In this document: positions 38,320-46,253 of the stretch, one piece after another
Numbering within the stretch: the first letter of the stretch is position 1
Layout: each line of letters starts with the position of its first letter
NCBI GenBank assembly: GCA_025363815.1
Contig: JANYLB010000002.1
Coordinates: forward strand, 1-64,000
From: Actinomycetes bacterium
GTDB taxonomy: Bacteria > Actinomycetota > Acidimicrobiia > IMCC26256 > JANYLB01
DNA length: 64,000 bases
Direction: 5' to 3'
The notes under the pieces: model-generated
Seen by the model: only the letters and a program-made list of their open reading frames with translations
What the model was told of the DNA's origin: nothing
The model's database searches: none
Program-made: the position numbers and the translations under genes

Positions 38320-39936
38320 ATGGACGACGCCAGCGACGCGCCCGCGACGGACGGAGGCGCGGGCGCGGCGGGTGGCTCCGAGCCGACGCCCGAAGAAGAG
38401 GCCGCGGCGGCCGAAGACTTCATTGCCGAGCAGCGCCATCTCCGCCTCGGAAAGCTCGACGCGATGCGCGCGGCCGGAGTTGACCCGTACCCCGTACGGT
38501 TCGAGCGCACGACCACAGCCGGCGCGATCCAAGCCGCCCACGGCGATCTCCAGCCCGGAACCGAGATCGACGAGAAGGTCTCGATCGCCGGTCGCCTGAT
38601 GCTGATGCGCAGGCAGGGCAAGCTCAGCTTCGCCACGCTCGTGGACCGGGACGGCCCGATCCAGTTGTTCGTCAGCACCGCGGTGATCGGCGAGGTGGCC
38701 CACCACGACTTCGATGATCTCGACCGGGGTGACTGGATCGGGGTCGAAGGCACGATCATGACGACCCGTCGGGGTGAGCTCTCGGTGAAGGTCGCGGGCT
38801 TCACCCTCCTATCCAAGACCATCCGTCCGCTGCCCGAGAAGTGGCACGGCCTCACCGACACCGACACCCGGTACCGCCAGCGTTACGTCGACCTGGTGAT
38901 GAACGAGAACGCCCGGCGGATCGCGCGGATCCGCATCCAGACGATCTCGCGAGTTCGCCACTACCTCGAGGGACAGGGCTTCTCCGAGGTCGAGGGACCA
39001 GTGCTGCAGAGCACCCAGGGGGGTGCCACGGCCCGGCCGTTCGTCACGCATCACAACGCGCTCGGCAACGACCTGTATCTGCGGATCGCGCTCGAGTTGC
39101 ACCTGAAACGGCTCATCGTCGGCGGCCTCGACCGGGTTTTCGAGATCGGACGGGTGTTTCGCAACGAGGGAGTCGACACCACGCACAACCCCGAGTTCAC
39201 GATGCTCGAGGTGTACCAAGCGTTCGGTGACTACAACGACATGATGGACCTCACCGAGGGGATCATTGCCGACGCCGCGCGCGACGTTCTGCCCGACATG
39301 AAGGTCACCTACGGCGGCGTCGAGCTGAACCTCGCCCCGCCGTACCGGCGCGCGACCATGGTGGCGCTCATCGAGGAAGAGCTCGGCGTTGACATCAACC
39401 CCGCAATGCCCGTAGAAGCGGCCCGCAAGGTGCTCGACGGGCTCGGAGTCGCGTACCGGGCCGACTGGGGGAGCGGAAGGCTCACGAACGCCGTCTACGA
39501 CGAGCTCCTGCAGCACAAGATCGTGCAACCGACATTCGTGCTCGACCACCCGCGTGAGGTGTCGCCGCTCGCTCGACCGCACCGCGACGACCCGACCCTC
39601 ACGGAGCGCTTCGAGTTGGTGATCTCGGGCCACGAGCTGGCTAACGCGTACAGCGAGCTCAACGATCCGGTTGACCAGCTCCAGCGTTTCGAAGACGAAG
39701 CCGCGGCCAAGGCCCACGGCGACGCCGAAGCCGGCGACGTCGACCTCGATTACGTGCGGGCGCTCGAATACGGGATGCCGCCGACCGGTGGCATGGGTAT
39801 GGGCATGGACCGCCTCGTCATGTTGCTGACCGGAACCCCGAGCATCCGCGAGGTGATCCTCTTCCCGACGCTGCGCCCCGAGCCCGGTATGGGTGGGCTC
39901 ACCGAGTCCACCCCGGGCCCGCGCGGAGATCTGTGA
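38320..39936 (+). CDS. lysS: Lysine--tRNA ligase (class II)
   Basis: TRYRQRYVDLVMNENARRIARIRIQTISRVRHYLEGQGFSEVEGPVLQSTQGGATARPFVTHHNALGNDLYLRIALELHLKRLIVGGLDRVFEIGRVFRNEG; MGMGMDRLVMLLTGTPSIREVILFP. Confidence 0.97.
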   Translation: MDDASDAPATDGGAGAAGGSEPTPEEEAAAAEDFIAEQRHLRLGKLDAMRAAGVDPYPVRFERTTTAGAIQAAHGDLQPGTEIDEKVSIAGRLMLMRRQGKLSFATLVDRDGPIQLFVSTAVIGEVAHHDFDDLDRGDWIGVEGTIMTTRRGELSVKVAGFTLLSKTIRPLPEKWHGLTDTDTRYRQRYVDLVMNENARRIARIRIQTISRVRHYLEGQGFSEVEGPVLQSTQGGATARPFVTHHNALGNDLYLRIALELHLKRLIVGGLDRVFEIGRVFRNEGVDTTHNPEFTMLEVYQAFGDYNDMMDLTEGIIADAARDVLPDMKVTYGGVELNLAPPYRRATMVALIEEELGVDINPAMPVEAARKVLDGLGVAYRADWGSGRLTNAVYDELLQHKIVQPTFVLDHPREVSPLARPHRDDPTLTERFELVISGHELANAYSELNDPVDQLQRFEDEAAAKAHGDAEAGDVDLDYVRALEYGMPPTGGMGMGMDRLVMLLTGTPSIREVILFPTLRPEPGMGGLTESTPGPRGDL

Positions 39937-39945
39937 CCCGCTACG

Positions 39946-40998
39946 TCAGCAGGCCCGCGATGAGAGCGGAGCGATCGGCAGCCAGTACCGACCGAGCGCC
40001 TCGACCGTCTGGCTGGTCGCAAAGGTGTTCACCGGCGGGAAGGCATCGTTCGCGCTGGTGATGTGCCCGTTCGCCGCCTGCTGGCTCCGCAGCCACGCGA
40101 GCGGGTTGGCGTACGGGACCCCCGAAATGATCGGCGCGACGGTGTTGCGCCAGCACACGGTGTTCACGTCGAACCCGGCCGCGCTGATCGCGAGGGCGGC
40201 GGACGCGGTCGAATTCGGGTCGTCGGAACCGAACGACTGCCACGCGCCGTCAGCCCGGTGGGTGGCGGCAAGGAAGATGAGGCCTTGAACGAGGTCGGGA
40301 TCCGTCGGCGCGACCCGGGCCGCGACGAGCGCTTGGATGGCGAGCGCGGTGGTGTCGATGTCGACGTCTGCGCCGCTCGGGCTGCCGGTGTAGCTCCAGC
40401 CCCCATTCGCCTGCTGCGCGTTGCGGATGTAAGCGGTCGTCGCCGCCGACGGCGCACTATTGAGCGCGGCCTTGGCAATGGCGCCGTAGAGCGTCGCGTT
40501 GAACAGGCCGTACGACCCGTTCGGGAGGAGGCCCGCGTCCAGCGTCGCGACGAGGTTCTTGGCGCCGTCGGCCTGGGGATCGAACGCCGTCGGCGAGAGA
40601 CCGAGCGGCTGGGCGACGAGAACGATCAGCTTCGCAGCCTGGCCGGCATCGATCGCGTTCGGGCCCGTGGCGTCGGCGAAGTTGTCGAGGGCATCAAGGG
40701 GGTTCTTGCCGTTCTTCAGGGTCGCGAGCACTGCATTGCGAGCGAGGGTCGGGTTCCATGTGGCGCTGATCTGTGCGCCGTTCGCGATGGCCTGCACCGC
40801 GTCGGGGGTCTCGAAGCCGGCGAACCCGGCCACCTCGAACCCGCCGTCGCTCTGTTGCTGGGTCTTCAGCCAGGTGACTGCCTTGGTTGTGGCCGTCTGC
40901 GACCCGACGTCGCCGTAGCCGGTGTAGCGACAAGCACCGAGTGTGACGACGAGACAGAGCGTGATCACCAGGACGCGCGACGATCGCTGACTCAACAT
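39946..40998 (-). CDS. Secreted lipoprotein with prenyltransferase/squalene-oxidase-type (alpha6/alpha6) repeats
   Basis: Lipobox VTLGAC; repeated WLKTQQQSDGGF, NAQQANGGWSYTG...DIDTTALAIQALVAA, WLRSQQAANGHI; strong SD GGAGG before ATG at 40998. Confidence 0.75.
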   Translation of the reverse strand: MLSQRSSRVLVITLCLVVTLGACRYTGYGDVGSQTATTKAVTWLKTQQQSDGGFEVAGFAGFETPDAVQAIANGAQISATWNPTLARNAVLATLKNGKNPLDALDNFADATGPNAIDAGQAAKLIVLVAQPLGLSPTAFDPQADGAKNLVATLDAGLLPNGSYGLFNATLYGAIAKAALNSAPSAATTAYIRNAQQANGGWSYTGSPSGADVDIDTTALAIQALVAARVAPTDPDLVQGLIFLAATHRADGAWQSFGSDDPNSTASAALAISAAGFDVNTVCWRNTVAPIISGVPYANPLAWLRSQQAANGHITSANDAFPPVNTFATSQTVEALGRYWLPIAPLSSRAC

Positions 40999-41084
40999 GT
41001 TTTTCCTCCGTGAACCCCGGTTCTCGAGGGTTCGGTAGAAGCCGACGGTGCGGCACGGTGAGATCGTCGGGTGGGCCCGACGGA

Positions 41085-41216
41085 GCGAGGTGGGTGATCT
41101 GGCTCACGCGTCGCCCCCTGGTCGTGTGAGCAGGCGGAGAACACGTTCACAGTTGCGGGTCAGCGCCGGACTTGCACCGGTCTTCCCCCGTCCTCGAACG
41201 AAGCTGAATGTAGCAG
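41085..41216 (-). ncRNA. Cobalamin riboswitch-like leader
   Basis: Minus-strand sequence GGGGGAAGACCGGTGCAAGTCCGGCGCTGACCCGCAACTGTGA...GTGAGCCAGATCACC matches the cobalamin riboswitch core (GGGAA..CGGTGCAAGTCCG..GCTG.CCCGC.ACTGT) and the B12-box region; about 90 nt upstream of the ATG at 40998. Confidence 0.88.
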
Positions 41217-41303
41217 GTCCAGTTCGTGAGCCTCCGGGATGGTTCCGGCGCGCCTGCACCGACCCGACACCGGAACAGGTCACGGCGTGTGTCAACGTGG
41301 GGC

Positions 41304-42884
41304 ATGGGTGCTGGCACCAGCCGCCGTCGACCGCGCCGCGCCCTTGTCGTCGCGCTCATAGCGCTCGTGGCTGTCGCGAGTGGGCTCCTGGTGTCGTGCA
41401 CCTCGACGGGAGGTTCCAGGGGAACCGCCACCGGTGCCGGGAGGACAGCCCCGTCGACGTCGCCTACGTCGCCTCCAGGATCTAGCAGGCCCTCGGCGCA
41501 GCGGATCGTGTGGTCGTCGTGCGACGGCGGCGAATGCGGTCGGCTCTCAGTCCCACTCGACGGAACCGGAACCGCGGCCGTGGGTACAGGCGCCCGGACC
41601 ATCAACCTTGCGCTCCTCCGCGTGCCCGCACGCGTCCCCGACAAACGCATTGGCTCCCTGCTCGTAAACCCGGGCGGGCCCGGCGCGTCCGGGATCGATC
41701 TGGCCAGGGAGGCGGGCCGGTTCCTTCCCGGGAAGGTCTTGGACCGATTCGACGTGATCGGTTGGGACCCCCGCGGTGTCGGCGCCAGCACGTCGATCGA
41801 CTGTGGTCACCGGCTCGACTATCTGTTCTCGGGTGACACCTCGCCCGACGACGCCGCGGAATGGTCGGCACTCGATGCCGTGAGTCGGCGGTTTGCCAAC
41901 GCGTGCGGTACTCGGACCGGAGTCCAGCTGCTCGCGAACATCTCGACCCTTGCGACGGTGCACGACATGGAACGCATTCGTGAGTCGCTCGGCGAGGAGC
42001 AGATCACATTCCTCGGCTTCTCCTACGGCACGGAGCTCGGTGCTGTGTACGCGACGTTGTATCCGGGGCGCGTGCGCTCAATGGTGCTCGACGGCGCGGT
42101 CGATCCGTCGCTCTCTGGCAAGGAGTCGGCGGTGCAGCAGGCCGAGGGGCTTGAACGTGGTCTCGATCAGTTCTTCGCTCATTGCGCAAACGACACCGGG
42201 TGTCCGATCCACGACGATCCTTCCAATGCCTACACCGACGTTATGGCGAGCATCGAGGCCGCGCCGATACGCGTTCGCCACAATGGCGAAGACCGGCTCC
42301 TAACGTCATCCGAAGCCGACGTGGCGGTAGCGGCGGCGCTTTACAGCCAGAGCTCGTGGTCGGATCTGGCGCGTGCACTCGCGAACGCGCAGCGGGGGAA
42401 AGGCGGCGGGATGCTCGATCTGTTCGACACCTACATGCGCCGCGAGCGCGGCGGCAAGTACGGGAACGAATGGCCCGCGTTTCTCGCGATCACGTGCCTC
42501 GACGGGCCGAGCCTCGGCGGTCCCGAGGTCTACCCCGCGGTCGAGGCCGAAGCCGCGCTTCGAGCGCCCCGATTCGGAGCGGCCAACGTCGGCCTCGGTC
42601 TGGCGTGCGCATACTGGTCGGCCCCGACCGCGGCGCCGCTCCCGCCGGTGTCGGCGCCGACGGCGGCGCCGATCGTCGTGATCGGAACGCGCTACGACCC
42701 CATCACCCCGATCGAATGGTCGCAGTCGCTCGTCGCTCAGCTCGGCGGTCAGGCGCGCCTCGTCGTGTCTGAGGGTCAGGGGCACACGTCGTTCGGTTCG
42801 GGGAGCCGGTGCCTCGACACCCCTATCGCCGACTACCTCGTCGATCTCGTCGTCCCTCCCGCCAATCTCGACTGTCGTGGATGA
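41304..42884 (+). CDS. Secreted alpha/beta hydrolase, tripeptidyl aminopeptidase-like lipoprotein
   Basis: Lipobox LLVSC; DVIGWDPRGVGAST, FLGFSYGTELGAVYATLYPGRVRSMVLDGAVDP. Confidence 0.85.
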   Translation: MGAGTSRRRPRRALVVALIALVAVASGLLVSCTSTGGSRGTATGAGRTAPSTSPTSPPGSSRPSAQRIVWSSCDGGECGRLSVPLDGTGTAAVGTGARTINLALLRVPARVPDKRIGSLLVNPGGPGASGIDLAREAGRFLPGKVLDRFDVIGWDPRGVGASTSIDCGHRLDYLFSGDTSPDDAAEWSALDAVSRRFANACGTRTGVQLLANISTLATVHDMERIRESLGEEQITFLGFSYGTELGAVYATLYPGRVRSMVLDGAVDPSLSGKESAVQQAEGLERGLDQFFAHCANDTGCPIHDDPSNAYTDVMASIEAAPIRVRHNGEDRLLTSSEADVAVAAALYSQSSWSDLARALANAQRGKGGGMLDLFDTYMRRERGGKYGNEWPAFLAITCLDGPSLGGPEVYPAVEAEAALRAPRFGAANVGLGLACAYWSAPTAAPLPPVSAPTAAPIVVIGTRYDPITPIEWSQSLVAQLGGQARLVVSEGQGHTSFGSGSRCLDTPIADYLVDLVVPPANLDCRG

Positions 42885-42957
42885 GCGGCCGCACTTCTGC
42901 TCTCGGCCCCGCGCTCCTGACCGGCTCGTCGGGTGCTGGCGGTGTGGCCTCGTATAC

Positions 42958-42978
42958 GATCTGACGACCCGTCAGATC
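42958..42978. promoter_or_regulatory. Perfect 21-bp operator GATCTGACG-ACC-CGTCAGATC upstream of amidohydrolase
   Basis: Perfect 9-bp arms with 3-nt spacer, 10 bp upstream of the GTG start at 42989. Confidence 0.75.
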
Positions 42979-42988
42979 TGGAGAACGC

Positions 42989-44188
42989 GTGGCTGAGCTC
43001 CCGAAGATCGTGAGCGTCGACGACCACGTCGTCGAGCCCGCACACCTGTGGCAGCGATGGTTGCCCGAGCGGTTTCGGGCCGAGGGCCCGAGAGTGGAGC
43101 GTCGGGGGATCGGCACGATGCGCCACATCGGTGGCGGCGCCTATGAGCAGAGCTTCGACCCCGACGGACCGAAGGCCGACTGCTGGGTCTACGAGGATCT
43201 CGTCTACATCAACAAGCGGCATGTGGCCGCAGTCGGCTTCGATCGTGACGACATGACCATGTCGCCGATCACCTACGACGAGATGCGCCCCGGTTGTTAC
43301 GAACCGGCTGCGCGCGTCTCCGACATGGAGATGAACTGGGTCGAGGCGTCGCTCTCGTTCCCGAGCTTTCCGCGCTTCTGTGGCCAGACGTTCCTAGAGG
43401 CGAGCAACCGCCAGGTCGCCGAGGCGTGCGTTTACGCGTACAACGACTGGATGGTGGAGGAGTGGTGTGGCGACAGCGGTGGCGCGCTGATCCCGCTGTG
43501 TCTCATCCCGCTCTGGGATGCAGATCTGGCCGCGTTTGAGGTACGCCGCAACGCCGAGCGGGGAGTGAGGGCGGTGTGCTTCAGTGAGATCCCGCCCCAC
43601 CTCGGCCTGCCGAGCGTCCACTCCGGGTACTGGGATCCGCTCTTCGCCGCGTGCGAGCAGACAGGGACCGTCGTGTGCATGCACATCGGCTCGAGCTCAC
43701 GCATGCCGGCGACGTCGGCCGATGCACCTGTAGCGGTCGCCGCGACCTTGAGCTTCGTAAACGCGATGAGCAGCCTGAGTGACTTCCTGTTCTCCGGTGT
43801 GCTCGTGCGCTTCCCGACGCTGAAGCTCGCATACTCCGAGGGTCAGATCGGGTGGATCCCGTACATTCTCGAACGGGCTGACGATGTGTGGCGCGAGCAT
43901 CGGGCGTGGGGTGGAGTGCGTGACATCGTGCCCGAGCCGCCCTCGACCTACTACTACCGTCAGGTGTTCGGCTGCTTCTTCCGCGACCGTCACGGGATCG
44001 AATCACTCGATCGCGTCGGCGTCGACAACACGACATTCGAGACCGACTACCCGCACACCGACTCGACTTGGCCCGACACCAAGAAGCTCGCCGAGGAGTA
44101 CATGCAGGGTCTCGCCGACGACGTGGTCTACAAGATCATGCGTGGCAACGCGATCCGCATGCTCGAGCTCGACCTCGACAGATCATGA
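42989..44188 (+). CDS. TIM-barrel amidohydrolase (PF04909-like)
   Basis: VSVDDHVVEPAHLWQRWLP, SFPSFPRFCGQTFLEA, SEGQIGWIPYILERADDVW, FETDYPHTDSTWPDTKK. Confidence 0.85.
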   Translation: MAELPKIVSVDDHVVEPAHLWQRWLPERFRAEGPRVERRGIGTMRHIGGGAYEQSFDPDGPKADCWVYEDLVYINKRHVAAVGFDRDDMTMSPITYDEMRPGCYEPAARVSDMEMNWVEASLSFPSFPRFCGQTFLEASNRQVAEACVYAYNDWMVEEWCGDSGGALIPLCLIPLWDADLAAFEVRRNAERGVRAVCFSEIPPHLGLPSVHSGYWDPLFAACEQTGTVVCMHIGSSSRMPATSADAPVAVAATLSFVNAMSSLSDFLFSGVLVRFPTLKLAYSEGQIGWIPYILERADDVWREHRAWGGVRDIVPEPPSTYYYRQVFGCFFRDRHGIESLDRVGVDNTTFETDYPHTDSTWPDTKKLAEEYMQGLADDVVYKIMRGNAIRMLELDLDRS

Positions 44189-44195
44189 GCCGGGA

Positions 44196-44945
44196 GTGAA
44201 TCGTCTGATCGAGCTCGAAGGGCCCGCCAACTTCCGTGACATGGGCGGGTACGAGAACCACGATGGTCGCTCGGTGCGGATCGGCCGGGTCTATCGGAGC
44301 GACTCGCTCTCGTACATGACCGGCTCCGACGTGCGCCACTGCGTCGATGATCTGGGCATCCACACTGTGATCGATCTCCGGGCCGGCCGTGAAGTCGACC
44401 AGTTCTCGCACGGTCCACTCGAAGCCACGGGGGTGGTCTTCCTCCACCGCCCGGTCATCGATGAGACCCGCGCCGAGCACATACAGCGTGATGCGGATCA
44501 ACCGCCGTCCCAGCTGATGTCGCCCGCAGCCATCTACCTGATGATGTTGGAACGGTTCGCCGACCGGCTCACCGATGTCGTTCGGCTCATCGCCGACCCC
44601 GCGAACCACCCGATTGTGTTCCACTGCGCGGCCGGAAAGGACCGCACCGGGATCGTCGCCGCGCTTGTTCTCGGCGCGCTCGGCGTCGGCGACGAGACCA
44701 TCGTCGACGACTACGTGCTTACGGCCGAAAACATGCCGCTGCTCGTGCAACGCCATCGGGCCGTGGCCGCAGCGCGGGGTGTCGACGCGGAAGTCGGAGA
44801 TCCGCACTTCGCGGCTGAGGCCGAGGCCATGCGTGACGTGCTCATCGGACTCAGGGAACGCTATGGAGGAGTGGAGGAATACCTCCTTGCCAATGGCCTC
44901 GAGCCAGAAGCGATCGTGATGCTCCGCGCTGCGCTCCTCGCCTGA
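44196..44945 (+). CDS. Tyrosine-protein phosphatase (MptpB-like)
   Basis: P-loop VFHCAAGKDRTGIVAAL; NFRDMGGYENHDGRSVRIGRVYRSD. Confidence 0.87.
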   Translation: MNRLIELEGPANFRDMGGYENHDGRSVRIGRVYRSDSLSYMTGSDVRHCVDDLGIHTVIDLRAGREVDQFSHGPLEATGVVFLHRPVIDETRAEHIQRDADQPPSQLMSPAAIYLMMLERFADRLTDVVRLIADPANHPIVFHCAAGKDRTGIVAALVLGALGVGDETIVDDYVLTAENMPLLVQRHRAVAAARGVDAEVGDPHFAAEAEAMRDVLIGLRERYGGVEEYLLANGLEPEAIVMLRAALLA

Positions 44946-44970
44946 GCGCGTGGGTGTTTCGAGCCCGAAC

Positions 44971-46191
44971 TCAGCGAACCGCGAGCGGTACGTGCTTGAT
45001 GCCGGCCATGTAGCTGGACCGAAGGTGGTGGACCTCGCCATCGAGCTCGAGACGGTCGAGGTGCGGTCGGAGCTCGTCGAAGGTGATGGCTGCTTCGAGG
45101 CGCGCCAGGTGCGCACCCAGGCAGAAATGCGGTCCGCCACCTCCCAGGGAGACCTGCGGATTCGGAGACCGTCCGATGTCGAAGACGTCGGGCCGGTCGA
45201 AGGCCGACGCATCACGGTTGGCCGATGCCGCCCAGAGGCGGACGGCGTCACCCGCTCGGATCTCGGCGCCTCCGACCTCGACCGTCTCGTCGGCGTGTCG
45301 CCCATCCCAGAGCACGATCGTCGCCCACCGCAGCATCTCCTCGACCATGAGGTTCGCGGGCACCTCGCGGTCGACGAATCGGCGTCGCTGTTCGGGGTGC
45401 TCCAGCAGGGCGATGAGGCCGTGGGAGATCAGCTGGCGGGTGGTCTCGCTTCCTCCGACGGCGAGGAGCAGCACGAACTGGCTCAGCTCGTGATCGGTGA
45501 GCCGTTGGCCGTCGAGCTCAGCCTCGACGAGGCGTCCGAGGATGTCATCGGCGGGGTTGGCCCGCCGCGCGTCCACCAACGCCGCGCCATAGTCGAGCAG
45601 CGAGGTGCGCGCGGCCAACGCGGTTTCAGGTGTCGGACGATATTCCGCGTCTTCGCTCGGCACGATCGCGTTCGACCAGCGCAGGACGTCGGCTTCGTCG
45701 GCCTCGGGAACGCCGACCATGAGAGAGATCGCGCGCAGTGGAATAGCGGCCGCGACATCGGCCACGAAATCACCGCCACCGCGAGAGATGAACGCCTCGA
45801 CACGAGCGTGCGCGGTGGCGCGGATCATGGTTTCGAGATCAGCGATGGCCCGGGGCGTGAACGCCGAGCTCACCAGGCTGCGGTAGGCGGTGTGAACGGG
45901 AGGATCCATCGAGATGAGGATCTGGCCGTTCCCGGGTGGCGCCTGGCCCGGGTCGTCTGGCGGCACCGGGCCGCCCCGGTTCGAGAAGCGTGCGAAATCG
46001 CGGGCGATCGCCCGCAGCTCCGCGTGGGTGGACACCACCCAGTAGCCCCCGCCGCCCTCGTTCCACCAGACCGGCGCCTCGGCGCGGAGGCGAGCGAGGA
46101 ACTCGTGGGGCACGCCGTGGGCGTAGCTCTCGCACGAGTCGAGATCGACGGTTGACGACACCGTTGTCGCGTTCCTGGCCAAGGGAGTCAT
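44971..46191 (-). CDS. Cytochrome P450
   Basis: Heme loop GGGPHFCLGAHLARLE; I-helix LLAVGGSETTRQLISHG; K-helix EEMLRWAT. Confidence 0.92.
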   Translation of the reverse strand: MTPLARNATTVSSTVDLDSCESYAHGVPHEFLARLRAEAPVWWNEGGGGYWVVSTHAELRAIARDFARFSNRGGPVPPDDPGQAPPGNGQILISMDPPVHTAYRSLVSSAFTPRAIADLETMIRATAHARVEAFISRGGGDFVADVAAAIPLRAISLMVGVPEADEADVLRWSNAIVPSEDAEYRPTPETALAARTSLLDYGAALVDARRANPADDILGRLVEAELDGQRLTDHELSQFVLLLAVGGSETTRQLISHGLIALLEHPEQRRRFVDREVPANLMVEEMLRWATIVLWDGRHADETVEVGGAEIRAGDAVRLWAASANRDASAFDRPDVFDIGRSPNPQVSLGGGGPHFCLGAHLARLEAAITFDELRPHLDRLELDGEVHHLRSSYMAGIKHVPLAVR

Positions 46192-46253
46192 GGCGATGAC
46201 CGTAATGATCTCTGTGGGTCGCAGAGCGCATTCATGGCCGGGGTCGGGGAGGT

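Noticed and set aside
44950-46155. 401-aa plus-strand ORF
   Set aside because: Shadow of the cytochrome P450 on the minus strand.
46211-46230. CTCTGTG-GGT-CGCAGAG as another copy of the regulon operator
   Set aside because: Similar spacing but the arm sequence diverges from ATCTGACG; too weak to include.
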